In this document: positions 11,230 to 22,154 of the stretch, piece after piece
Layout of the letters: every line of letters starts with the position of its first letter
How positions within the stretch are numbered: position 1 is the stretch's first letter
Assembly: GCA_964017145.1 (NCBI GenBank)
Contig: OZ024850.1
Location: 3,077,618-3,141,617, forward strand
Source of the DNA: Agrocybe praecox
Lineage: Eukaryota > Basidiomycota > Agaricomycetes > Agaricales > Agrocybaceae
Direction of reading: 5' to 3'
DNA length: 64,000 bases
Made by a program: the position numbers and the translations under genes
The notes under the pieces: model-generated
Seen by the model: only the letters and a program-made list of their open reading frames with translations
What the model was told of the DNA's origin: nothing
Databases searched by the model: none

Positions 11230-11440
11230 GACTAAGAGCGTTTCCGGTTTTAACGTGAGTTTCCTTGAGCAAATTCTGCAAGCTCTCGACGCAGAAATTG
11301 CTGACGCCCATGCTCCTGTATAGATATAAATATAGAACGCCGATGAAGGTTGCTGCTAGAACATAAGGCTTGACCTGATCGTCGGCATTGAACTTTTGGA
11401 ATTACTGTAGGGGTGTGGATCCATGAACGCTGCAAGAGCG
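11230..11440 (-). pseudogene. Aldo-keto reductase, middle fragment, first filler
   Basis: The minus-strand text WIHTPTVIPK and the region homologous to IGVSNFSVESLQ are recognisable by comparison with 18400-18642. A 35-nt stretch encoding YYEAVWRKCEKF-type residues is deleted, so the frame is broken. AKR homology stops at the lower end after the AHVKP-equivalent. The fragment corresponds to the gene part missing at 4668-5180. Confidence 0.65.
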
Positions 11441-11998
11441 TACTTATGACTTCGAGTCGAACTTGAGTCGAACCGAGATTGGAACGGACAATACAATATT
11501 AACTGTGGCACATCGTCTCCAAACAATTATGGATTACTATTACGACAAAATTGTAAGTTCAATATATCCGCTTCATAAAATCTGTTTTTTATTCTCTTCT
11601 TCCCACTAAGTTTGCAGATGATACTGGATAAATGATGAATAGTGAGTTGATCGTGAGTCTAAATTCTTGAAATATTATCCTTGTGGCAAATGTTAAAGCA
11701 ATGTTTTCTTGGGGCATTCTTGAAAAGGAAGAAGAGTACTTCCAATCTCTCGTTGACGATAGTGGCCACAAAATTTCCCTGTATATGATGGCCGAGAAAC
11801 ACGCCGACTGAATGGTTCCAAAAACCTATAATACTGCTAACTCTATATATGGCATCCAATGGCAAAAATACACCTTCCTGGAGAAGATATATACTCTGTG
11901 CTAACGAGACCTTTTCATTCTTCAAGCTTCCACGTCCAACTTTTTCTTTGGCTAACTGATTCCCATTCTTTAGTGATTTGATCTCTTGTTATCTAGTG

Positions 11999-13178
11999 AT
12001 GTCGTCGACTTCACCTTTCCTTGACCTGTATCCTGAAATACGACAACTCATTTATCTGTTACATTTGACTACTCCCTACCAATATACACCAGACGTGGCA
12101 GGGAACAAGCAAAACAGACTACCAAGGAATCCGCGTGCATGTCATGAGGAATGTATTCTATGCCCTAACCCATCTGATTCGCAGCCAAGGAACCTCGCCT
12201 TACTCCTCCTTAACAAACAAATCAACGCAGAGATTTCTTCCTTCACCGACTTCCTTGTTAACCACTCACCATCGTCCCTGCGATATGAATTAGACATCGA
12301 CATTGTCAATGAGAGGGAGGTGTATCCTACCTGGACTCTCATTCCGATCCGATGGAAAGAAAGCTTCCCTATCCCTGTTGTCCATGCTACGTTTCGAAAT
12401 ACAGGACAGTGCATTCGATCGGAGTGGCCTTATGGAAATGCAGGAGTTTATCCAATGCTCTGGAATCTTTTGAGGTTGTTGGAGAGGTTCCTTCAACATG
12501 GGCCACAAATTTATTGCCCTCGAGACGGTACCGGACTCTCGGGTGCTAGGAGACACAAGGAACGTGCCTATCTCTAAAAATGCAACTATCCATTCACCTC
12601 CGGTTCGCAAAATTATCAGAATTTTCAAGCGACTTCTGAAAGGCAGGAACGTTACTCCAAAGGAGCCACCTTCCGCATCAGATACACCAGGACACGTCGG
12701 ACACGACATAAGGGTTGCTGTCCCCGCGTCGTTGTCATCGTGGTCATCGTCGAATGGCCACATACCTCACATTCGCATTCAGGAACTTGTTCTCGACGTT
12801 ATTTCGCCTGAACTTTCCCCAGGTCAATCATTCCTACTGTCTGACGACTCGGGCGGGCACAGCTGGCCGATGCGCAATTGGGGCGAGGTTGTGCATATGG
12901 ATGATCCTCCTGATGATGGTGGAGCATACAGACTTCCGACGACTCTAGAAGAGGTTATTCCGGAGCTCTATCCAGATCTAGTTGGGAAAACTGTCCATCC
13001 GCAATATGTGGTTAATTGGATGGGTAATTATCTCGATTGTATGCTCAATTGTTCAGCAAGATACTACGAGTACCAATATGCACAGTACATAAGACCAAGA
13101 GTTGGAAGTATATCATTGAGATGTGACGGTAAAGAGAATCATGTTTGGAAGCTGTGGGACGACAGTGATAGATTATAG
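11999..13178 (+). pseudogene. LYPEIR (F-box/2EXR-like) protein gene, copy 2, +1 frameshift
   Basis: The start is ATGTCGTCG at 11999 (one ATG fewer than copies 1 and 3). It is near-identical to copy 3 through LLRLLERFL. At about 12505-12512 copy 2 reads ccacaaattt where copy 3 reads ccagcattt, one base longer. This shifts the frame and ends it at 12577. The C-terminal half is still open in the next frame from about 12498 to 13178. Two open halves with a single-base shift suggest a young lesion. Confidence 0.8.
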
Positions 13179-13183
13179 TGTAC

Positions 13184-14875
13184 TTAAAAATGTGGGATGA
13201 CATTATTCCAGTCTACATTCAGGAACGCACTAGGAGGCAGCGCACGTAGTAATACAAAAGACTCTACTAAGAGGAGTAAACGTATGATAGGGTAAAGTCC
13301 GGTAAAAAAAGATATACTCGCAGCAAACATATAGAATCCTACACCGTCTTCCTGCCCTGTGCAGTCGTCTATCCAATAAAACGTTACGGAAGATAACACT
13401 GTGACAGGTATCGTGGCAATAAAAAGAGAAGAAGCTCGCCAAATTATCAGTTCGGCGTGTGTAGGAAAATGAAAGTTCCATGCAATGCAATGCAAACCAC
13501 CGAATAGAATTGCAGAGACTGAGAACACGCACATGGATAAAGCAGCGTCCTCTCCCTCGTCGGTCTTCTGAGGAGAATAGAAAGTAGGCAAATGCGTCAT
13601 ATTTGGCTGATCCACCCAAAAATCATCGTCTTTCTCGATACCAAATAGGATGTGGCCAGAAGGTAGTAGTACTGTGAAAAATAAAAGAAAGTAGCAAGCA
13701 GACGCCCCGAATACAAGTATCCTCATCAAAAATAAAGGTAAAAAGAAAAAGAAGTTCTTTTCACGATAATCGGTTAGCACGGCGGTTTTGAGGAGGAAGT
13801 AGTATTCGTATAGTTCCGCTTTGCTGAATGATATTAGGCGTCTGCGGGCAAAACGTCTTAAACGTCCGAAAACGTTCTGTGTGCTTTTCCTGTGTGGTGC
13901 ATCCTGCAAATTGCGTCATTAGTCGATTACTTCCCTGGTGTTATGTACGTTCACGGTTCAATCACGTACGGTCATAGTTCCCAAAGGGCTTTGAACATCA
14001 TCCCGCAACACTTCTGCAATGACGGCCGAGTAAAGCTCCGAATTATCGATAACTTCAGCTCGCTGGAACTTCGACACAAATACGTAGTCAGATCCTGGCT
14101 TGAGGTAGAGTGGAACACGACATTCAACATCCAGCGGCTTGTGCCACCAAAATAAGTATATCATTGCATTAAGCGAGCATAATGCCATGGTTGAAATTTC
14201 CAGCTCCGTAATTGCCAGACCCTGCGCACCACGAGCAATAACCTGGACGATGAACCACGCTGTTTGGAGAATAACAACCAATTTCGAAAGACCGTCTCCT
14301 TTGCTTGTATTGTCGATTTCCTTAGAAGTTATAGTTGGAAATACGATCTGGTCGTCCTTCTCGAGTTGAACAAACAAGTCGTATGAGACTGTGCCCATAT
14401 CTTCGTCTCCCTTAAACAGAACAAACCCTCCCATTATAACAAGAAAGCTATGCTGCATACTCCAATTCCGGGCTTTACCTTCGCAAACTTTTATAAGTAC
14501 GGGAATTCCGATTGTTTAATGATCCAAATTCTCACCTGAAAAGGCTTTTGTTAACTGTCGGGCAGAGAACCATTGCCTAAACGACCACATGAGGATCATC
14601 TCTGGTGCGAATAGTGCCCAACACATCAGATGAACGCGCCGCAGTGGACGCATTAGAAGATTTTGCTTTGGGGGCGGAAGATTTGGATGAATGCAGACCC
14701 ATGTGCACAGAAATATTGTGGCGAGACAGCTCCAGATTATGTCGAGGATGGAACGGGTGTCAGGACAGGTGCACTGTTCATTGTCTCTTATATTGAAATT
14801 CTTGAGTGAGGCGCTGACCGGTGAGGCGCCGGAAATCCATCCTTTAATAGCAAGAAGAGTGAAGATGAGGATCAT
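13184..14875 (-). CDS. Multi-pass membrane protein (CTCPDTRS/GGLHCIAWNFHFP family), copy 2
   Basis: Model: complement(13184..13903, 13970..14478, 14536..14875), introns 66 and 57 nt. Exon 1 starts MILIFTLLAIKGW (hydrophobic leader), then CTCPDTRSILDIIWSC and FLCTWVCIHPNLPPP. Exon 2 starts GKARNWSMQHSFLVIMGGF and contains WFIVQVIARGAQGLAITELE and WWHKPLDVECRVP. Exon 3 has DYREKNFFFFLPLFLMRI, GGLHCIAWNFHFPTHAE and ends LPPSAFLNVDWNNVIPHF. I count at least six hydrophobic segments. It is probably an endomembrane or plasma-membrane protein. The family recurs in fungi, often in many copies, but I know of no assigned function. Its stop lies 5 bp from the stop of the convergent LYPEIR gene. Confidence 0.8.
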
Positions 14876-15239
14876 ACGTTTTCACCTGTCGGATGGTGAT
14901 GGTGTTAGTCAGTACAGTACACGGAGTGTTAGAAATGACTCGGTAAGCCTGGGAATCATTTGTGCAGGAGGATATAAACTTACGAGAACCCCAAAGGTAA
15001 TAGCCCCAAATACCCAGGGCCAGATGCAGGCTTGCGTGTGGAAATATGATAAAAAGTAACAAACACATTGACCGGTTTTTACATAAACCTTCACCAAAAC
15101 ACGTACAAAATATGTTGTCGGGGTTTGAATTATGAAGGTTTTGACACCGAGTTTCCACATAATCATTGTATATTTTAACTGTTTCGCTTTCTTTTGCATA
15201 TTCCTACCACAAAATATGTAACCACGTATCTACTGACCT

Positions 15240-15960
15240 AAATCGCCAGATTTTCCATTGGTTTATCGTGGTAACCTGCACAGGTGTATCATCACCGGAA
15301 TGGTGGACAGGACGCGCCGGATAAACGATTCGGTATGCGTCGGAAAGTTAAACCCCCAGGTAATGCAATGAAGATTATCACTTTGAGGAGAATAGAAGGC
15401 AGGCAAGTGCGTCATATGTTCTCGTTCCCTCGAGCATCATCCAACCGTAACACCAAAGAAAAATTTGTTTGGTGATGAAAGAGATAATATGACATATGAA
15501 AAGGGAAATATCGATGACGATATTCCTTTCCTCGCAGTCGTTGCGCAGCCTTCTCTGCAGGTAAGAGAAGTACTCGTAGAAGTCTCTTTTCTTAGAGAAC
15601 ATCAAGGGTTTTTGAATGAAGTGCTTGATGATGTCGAACCGTGAGTCTATAGCTTGAAGTACGGTTTTTCGTGACTTTTACAAAAATTAGAGTTTCTCCA
15701 TTTTTGAAGAAATATAATGCGCACTTGCTCCTCCGGTGGCTCATCCAAAGCTCTCGTTATTACCTTGCCATAATGCGCAGGATCGTCAATGACTAGAGCA
15801 TATTTCAACAAATACATAGTCGGACGTGGCCTTGAGGTAAACTGGAACCCGATACCTCATATCAAGCGGCTTGTACCACCAGAAAAATAATAATAATACA
15901 TCATGGCGTTGAGCTAGCAAAGAGCAATAATTGTTATTTCCAAGTCATGCGACGCGTTCT
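15240..15960 (-). pseudogene. Remnant of second membrane-family paralogue, copy 2
   Basis: It aligns with 22230-23070 of copy 3. Visible pieces are the region with HMTHLPAFYS-equivalent text (about 15390-15420), the FSKKRDFYEYFSYLQRRLR text (about 15540-15605), and the WWYKPLD/VPVYL equivalents near 15840-15890. The GGLHCIAW exon is largely deleted and several stops interrupt the frames. Confidence 0.6.
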
Positions 15961-16239
15961 CGATTCTCGAAGCATATCGCGAGATAGTATATCATCTATA
16001 TATGGTTTATACATTGAGATTTTTACTCACATCAACTGATTGGTAAATCTGGTGGGCACCTGCGATGAAATCGGCGGAAAGAAGATTTCATATCACCCTG
16101 CCGAGTTGATGTTTTTTGGTCACCTGAGAACAGAATCAAAGCGACTGAAAACGTCAACTCGCCGGGGTATATCCTCTTGACTCAGAATGCCACATTTCAA
16201 AGGGCGCGAAAACTAGTTTAGAATGATGGATACGGGCCC

Positions 16240-16690
16240 GGTGGTTGAGTCAGTAGATTTAACCTGACAACGACGATTTGTGATCTGAGGATTAGTGATG
16301 TTCGGAATCAACAATCTGCGAGACACGTCTACAGCGACAAACAGCGCGTCGTTGTTGATTGACGCGTCTTAATTTAAGCGTGTCAAAAGCGTGTCTAACC
16401 TTAACCCTTGGAATTCAGTATAATGCGTTTTCTCTTTTACTTTCTTCAACGATTCGCTTCGAGGTTGTTCAGGAATTTTTTGTATCATAGCCTGCATCAT
16501 TTACATCTTTTTCCAAAGGAAATTATCATGGAATTTGTAAACAAAGACCGGAATGAGCGTTCCGGCTGAGATTGTTTGCTATCTGTGACAAACATCACGC
16601 GAACCCCTACGTACCCCTTCTGGGGTTCCTTTATCTTTTCTTTTCCTCATCTGCAACGATTCATAACCAATACGCAATGGCATACGTTTT
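16240..16690 (+). promoter_or_regulatory. Orphan RNR1 promoter and first codons, copy 2
   Basis: This is a copy of the RNR1 upstream region with ACGCGT at 16362-16367. The start ATGGCATACGTTTTC (MAYVF) at 16676-16690 is identical to the real gene. After codon 5 the sequence switches from RNR1 (aaacgag) to filler (tcgttccctcc), leaving a fused frame of about 33 codons. This fixes one boundary of the amplification inside RNR1 exon 1. Confidence 0.8.
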
Positions 16691-18399
16691 CTCGTTCCCT
16701 CCAAAAATTGACGGCTTCTCTCAGCCACACATTATCGTCATCTCTCACGTTCCATCGTGCCTCTCCCTCAATTGACATCGTCCTCATCTCAGACGTTGTC
16801 CGAGTTGACCCCCACACTGTCTTGTCATCCCCGCCGTCAATCCAACGTTCGGGGACGTCTCAATCTCATTTATCAAGCTGCCCGACGACTCGAGCAGCAT
16901 CGTACCCGTGTTCGGTGGATGTGAATGGTCGTCCTCACAGAGTTGAGGCCCTGTGAAGACGGAATGGTGTCTGAAAAAGCGAGGGAGGGTGTACACGTGT
17001 ATGTGTGCTGGCGGATTGAGGAGACAGTGTTCGCTTGAGGGCCAACAGCCAATCAGCCAGCTCTTCCTTTAAACCACCACTCCGCACCATCCTTCATCGA
17101 CCCTGCATCCCTCTTCACACATCACCCGTCCATCCTGCTCGTCATCTCGCCCTCAACCCAACCTTCAAGCACCCCAACGTTACAACGAATCGTCTTTATC
17201 AAGCCGGAATCGACGCGTCCGACGACTCCAGCAAAGACAAATCCGACATTCGTCGTTCGTTCCTCGCATTCGACCTGGATTCGATGCGAGTGCTCGTGCA
17301 CACAGAAAGTCGATGGGCCGTGTTTCGATAAGGGAAGAAATCGCTGCGAGGGATCCTTATTTTTGAACGCGAATCCGACGGCTGTGTATTGGTGAAGATG
17401 GAGGGCTAGGAGGTGCAATGCAGCGAATGTCAGCGCTCATTTGGATGCGGCTCGCATGTGCAAGCAGATCGAGGGTTGTGTGATGCAAGAGAGCGATTGC
17501 TGGCGTTCGTGTGGCCTTCAGGGCTCGGGTTAGCAAGTCTATCGAATGCAGACACATTGCGCACGTACTGGTAAGTCGTTCTCCCTTGCGTGCATTTGAT
17601 TCGCTATTCACAACTCGTACCCAGCAATATTTCACCATTCAGCGATGTACAGCAACTCTGCTGGCTGCTGGTTCGAATTCGCCGTCTGCGGTGCGAGAAC
17701 GATGGTGTGAATCGATTGTAGGTACCCCATCTCAGTTGTTAATGATACCCACCTGGCAACATGAATGTGAGTATTCCTCGTCTTTGCGTGTATTCGAAAT
17801 GTGACTTACCATCTCTTTTCAAGGTATTCTTCGTGATCTTTCGACTTGGGCGGTCGATCAGACGGCGAGCTTGCTGTTGCTGGCATAAACGACGACGCGA
17901 GTCGATGGCTGCGAACAGAAAGGTAAGTACGTCTTTGCGTGCTTTCAAAAAATTACTTACCATCTCTTTTCAAGGCGTTCTTCTTGACCTTTCGACTTGG
18001 GCAGCGGAGCAGACGATGGTCTTGCTGTTGCTGGGATAAACGGCGATGCAAGTCGATGGCTGTGAATTCAGAGGTAAGTACTCGTTTCGGGTGTTAATGA
18101 ACAGTAGATTTAACCCACCCTATATACAATTTACGAACCCATGTATTCGGTAGCCTAGCCAATACACAACTTTTGATGTCAACCCAAGTTTGCTGAAAGT
18201 GACCTAAAATCAAGATCCCCGAATGTATTTCTCTTTTGCGGGTCCGGTACCGCACTTCACGTCATCTAAAACAAAATATGTTATAGCTACCATGATGTCC
18301 CTTAGGTTGGCAATAATAAGCTAGAAATCGAAATTTATTCATGAAATACCGCAAATTTCACAGACATAACTACATTCCTCTATGTACATTTTCTATGCA
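16691..18399 (+). other. Filler between copy 2 and copy 3, with exon-like array
   Basis: Colinear with 9474-11229 but with different small deletions. It holds the second copy of the 99-nt modules (17824-17922 and 17975-18073), separated by a 52-nt spacer starting gtaagtacg and ending tttcaag. No gene of known family was recognised. Confidence 0.5.
17824..18073 (+). repeat. Two 99-nt exon-like modules (second filler)
   Basis: Both modules are exactly 99 nt, flanked by TTCAAG upstream and GTAAGTAC downstream. Both are open in the same frame, giving related cysteine/arginine-rich 33-residue peptides (FRLG, CCCW, KRR, SMA in common). Together with the copy in the first filler, they show that the module duplication predates the segmental amplification. 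Confidence 0.55.
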
Positions 18400-18642
18400 T
18401 CGACTAAGAGCGTTTCCGGGTTTAACGTGAGCTTCCTTGAGCAAATTCTGCAAGCTCTCGACACTGAAATTGCTGACGCCAATGCTCCTGTATAGATATA
18501 AATATAGAACGCCGATGAAAGTTGCTGCTAGAACATAAGGCTTGACCTGACCGTCGGCATTGAACTTTTCACATTTTCTCCATACTGCTTCATAGTATTC
18601 TTTTGGAATTACTGTAGAGGTGTGGATCCATGAACGCTGCAA
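18400..18642 (-). pseudogene. Aldo-keto reductase, middle fragment, second filler
   Basis: On the minus strand: WIHTSTVIPKEYYEAVWRKC, then a short intron ending in ctatacag, then SIGVSNFSVESLQNLLKEAH. SIGVSNF is the hallmark AKR segment after the central barrel strand. Upstream of WIHT and downstream of AHVKP the AKR similarity stops, so about 50-60 residues of a roughly 300-residue protein remain. The missing C-terminal part lies at 4668-5180. Confidence 0.75.
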
Positions 18643-19135
18643 GAGCGTACTTATAACTTCGAGTCGAACTTGAGTCGAACCGAGATTGGAACGGACAATA
18701 CAATATTAACTGTAGCACATCGTCTCCAAACAATTATGGATTACGACAAAATTTATATCCACTTCATAAAATCTGTTTTTTATCCTCTTCTTCCCACTAA
18801 GTTTACAGATGATGCTGGATAAAGGATAGATAGTGAGTTGATCGTGAGTCTAAAATCTTGAAATATTATCCTCGTTGCAAATGTTAAAGCAATGTTTTCT
18901 TAGAGCATTTTTGAAAAAGGAAGAAGGGTACTTCAAATCTCTCGTCGACGATAGTGGCCACAAAATTTCCCTGTATATGATGGCCGAGAAACACGCCGAC
19001 TGAATGATAAAAACACCTTCCTGGAGAATCTACTGTCCCGACGAGTCCTTTTCATTCTTCAAGCTTCCACACCCAACTTTTTTTTTGGCTAACTGATTCC
19101 CATTCTTTAGTGATTTGATCTCTTGTTATCTAGTG

Positions 19136-20305
19136 ATGATGTCGTCGACTTCACCTTTCCTTGACCTGTATCTTGAAATACGACAACTGATTTACATGCT
19201 GCATTTGACTACTCCCAACCAATATACACCCGACGTGGCAGGGAACAAGCAAAACAGACTACCAAGGAATCCGCGTGAATATCATGAGGAGTATATTCTA
19301 TACCCTAACCCATCTGATTCGCAGCCGAGGAACCTCGCCTTACTCCTCCTTAACAAACAAATCAACGCAGAGATTTCTTCCTTCACCAACTTCCTTGTTA
19401 ACCACTCACCATCATCCCTGCGATATGAATTAGACATCGACATTGTCAATGAGAGGGAAGTGTATCCTACCTGGACTCTCATTCCGATCCGATGGAGGGA
19501 AAGCTTCCCAATCCCTGTGGTTCATGCTACGTTTCGAAATACAGGACAGTGCATTCGATCGGAGTGGCCTCATGGAAATGCAGGGGTTTATCCAATGCTC
19601 TGGAATCTTTTGAGGCTGTTGGAGAGGTTCCTTGAACGTGGGCCAGCATTTATTGCTCTCGAGACGGTACCGGAATCTCGGGTGCTAGGAGACACAAGGA
19701 ACGTACCCAAAAATGCAACTATCCATTCACCTCCGGTTCGCAAAGTCATCAAAAATTTCAAGCGCCTTTTGAAAGGCAGGAACGTTACTCGAAAGGAGCC
19801 GCCTTCCGCATCAGATATAGATACACCAGGACACGTCGGACATGACACAAGTGTTGCTGCCCCCGTGTCGTCGTCGTTGTCGAATGGCCCAATACCTCAC
19901 ATTCGCATCCAGAAACTTGTTCTCGACGTTATTTCGCCTGAACTTTCCCAAGGTCAATCATTCCTACTGTCTGACGACTCGGGCGGGCACAGCTGGCCGA
20001 TGCGCAATTGGGGCGAGGTTGTGGATGTGGATGATTTTCCTGTTGATGGTGGAGCATACAGACTTCGGACTCCAGAAGAGCTAATTCCGGAGCTGTATCC
20101 AGATCTGGTTGGGAAAATTGTCCATCCGCAATATGTGGTTAATTGGATGGGTCATTATTTCAATTATGTCCTCAATTCTCCACCGAGATACTACGAGTAC
20201 AAATATGCAAAGAACATAAGACCAAGAGTTGGATATATATCATTGAGATGTGATGGTAAAGAGAATCATGTTTGGAGGTTGTCGGATGACAGTGATAGAT
20301 TATAG
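19136..20305 (+). CDS. LYPEIR (F-box/2EXR-like) protein, intact copy
   Basis: A single open exon of 389 codons from ATGATGTCG at 19136 (a second ATG at 19139 is equally possible). The N-terminal motif is LDLYLEIRQLIYML; copies 1 and 2 have LYPEIR, the usual form in fungal F-box-like/2EXR proteins. A central region has DIDIVNEREVYPTW and SWPMRNWGEV; the C-terminus has ISLRCDGKENHVWRL. There is no membrane segment or signal peptide. Its function is unknown; proteins with this N-terminal motif are usually annotated as F-box-like without biochemical proof. The stop lies 5 bp from the stop of the convergent membrane gene, so the two mRNAs must overlap at their 3' ends. Confidence 0.7.
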   Translation: MMSSTSPFLDLYLEIRQLIYMLHLTTPNQYTPDVAGNKQNRLPRNPREYHEEYILYPNPSDSQPRNLALLLLNKQINAEISSFTNFLVNHSPSSLRYELDIDIVNEREVYPTWTLIPIRWRESFPIPVVHATFRNTGQCIRSEWPHGNAGVYPMLWNLLRLLERFLERGPAFIALETVPESRVLGDTRNVPKNATIHSPPVRKVIKNFKRLLKGRNVTRKEPPSASDIDTPGHVGHDTSVAAPVSSSLSNGPIPHIRIQKLVLDVISPELSQGQSFLLSDDSGGHSWPMRNWGEVVDVDDFPVDGGAYRLRTPEELIPELYPDLVGKIVHPQYVVNWMGHYFNYVLNSPPRYYEYKYAKNIRPRVGYISLRCDGKENHVWRLSDDSDRL

Positions 20306-20310
20306 TGTAC

Positions 20311-21993
20311 TTAAAAATGTGGGATGACATTACTCCAGTCTATATTCAAGAACGCACTAGGAGGCAGAGCACGGAGTAATACAAAAGACTCTACTAAGAG
20401 AAGTAAACGTATGATAGGGTAAAGTCCGGTAAAAAAGGATATACTGGCAGCAAACATATAGAATCCTACACCGTCTTCCTGCCCTGTGCAGTCGTCTATG
20501 AAATAAAACGTAAAGGAAGACAACACTGTCACAGGTATCGTGGCAATAAAAAGAGAAGAAGCTCGCCAAATTATCAGTTCAGCGTGTGTAGGGAAATGAA
20601 AGTTCCATGCAATGCAATGTAAACCACCGAATAGAATTGCAGAGACTGAGAATACGCAGATAGACAAACCAGCGTCGTCGTCCTCATCGGTTTCCTGAGG
20701 AGAATAGAAAGAAGGCAAATGCGTCATATTTGGCTGATCCACCCAGAAACCGCTATGTTTATCGAAACCTTCTAGGATCTGGGCAGAAGGTAGTAGCACC
20801 GTCAAAAGAAAAAGGTAGTAGCAAGCAGACGCCCCGAGTACCAGTATCCTCATCAAAAATAAAGGTAAAAACAAAAAGAAGTTCTTTTCACGATAATCGG
20901 TTTGCACGGCGGCCTTGAAGAGGAAGTAGATTTCGTATAGGTCCACTGCTCTCCTGGATGATATTAAGTACCTGCGGGTAAAGCGTCTTAAACGTCCGAA
21001 AACGTTTTGGGTGCTTTTTCTGTTTGGTGGATCCTGCAAATTGCGTCATTGGTCGATTACTACTTCCCTGGTAGTATGCATGTTCAATCACGTACGGTCA
21101 TAGTGCCCAACGGCCTTTCCACTGTATCCTGCAACACTTCTGCAACGAGGACCGAGTAAAACCCCGAATTATCGATAACTTCAGCTCGCTCGAGATTCGA
21201 TACGAATACGTAGTCGGATCCTGGCCTGAGGTAGAGTGGAACACGACATTCAACATCTAGTGGCTTGTGCCACCAAAATACGTATATCATTGCATTAAGC
21301 GAGCATAATGCCATGGTTGAAATCTCCAGCTCCGTAATTGCTAGACCCTGCGCACCACGAGCAATGCACTGGACGATAAACCACGCTGTTTGGATAATAA
21401 CAACCAATTTCGACAGACCGTCCCCTTTGCTTGTATTGTCGATTTCCTCAGAAGTTATAGTCGGAAATACGATCTGGTCGTCCTTCTCGAGTTGAACGAA
21501 CAAGTCGTATGAGACTGTGCCCATGTCTTCGTCCCCTCTAAACAGAACAAATCCTCCCATTATAACAAGAAAGCTATGCTGCATACTCCAGTTCCGGCCT
21601 TTACCTTCGCAGATATTTATAAGTACGGAATTTCAGATTGTTTAAAGATCCCAAATTCTCACCTGAAAAGGCATTTGTTAACTTTCGCGCAAAGAACCAC
21701 TGCCTAAACGACCACATGAGGATCATCTCTGGTGCGAACAGTGCCCAACACATCAAACGAACGCGCCGAAGTGCACGCATTAGACGATTTTGTTTTGGGG
21801 GTGGAAGATTTGGATGAATGCAGACCCATGTGCAGAGAAATATTGTGGCGAGACAGCTCCAGATTATATCGAGGATGGAACGTGTGTCAGGACAGGTGCA
21901 CTGTTCATCGTCTCTTATATCCAAGCTCGTGCTAACCGGTGAGATACCAGAAATCCATCGTTGAAAGGCAAGAAGGGTGAGGATGAGAAGCAT
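20311..21993 (-). CDS. Multi-pass membrane protein (CTCPDTRS/GGLHCIAWNFHFP family), copy 3
   Basis: Model: complement(20311..21033, 21096..21604, 21663..21993), introns 62 and 58 nt, all GT-AG. Start MLLILTLLAFQRW; CTCPDTRSILDIIWSC; exon 2 GRNWSMQHSFLVIMGGF; exon 3 DYREKNFFLFLPLFLMRI, GGLHCIAWNFHFPTHAE, end LPPSAFLNIDWSNVIPHF. It differs from copy 2 mainly in the extracellular/loop part of exon 3 (FDKHSGFWVDQPN versus EKDDDFWVDQPN) and in the first 40 residues. All frames are open, so it is probably functional. Function unknown. Confidence 0.8.
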
Positions 21994-22154
21994 ACGTTTT
22001 CACCTCCACATCGGACTGTAACAGTCGCGCGCGCGGTGAATAGTCTCCTCCAGACCACGTGGACAAGTTATTGATGCCGAGTGCGGACTCGGTCCTCCGG
22101 CCCTGAGCCAGGCTTGAGTCTCATCCTGATCAAAATTGTAAATCTGCAAAATCA

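Larger units (their letters stand above)
11690..16690. repeat. Amplified segment, copy 2
   Basis: Same content and order as copies 1 and 3: LYPEIR gene (frameshifted), convergent membrane gene (intact), decayed second paralogue, RNR1 promoter ending at RNR1 codon 5. Similarity to copy 3 is high throughout, with scattered substitutions and short indels. Homology to copy 3 extends left through about 11230 (AKR fragment), which copy 1 lacks. Confidence 0.85.

Noticed and set aside
16691..18399. Filler as a third gene of the amplified unit
   Set aside because: Frames are interrupted in both copies and copy 3 lacks it, so it is not a conserved gene of the unit.
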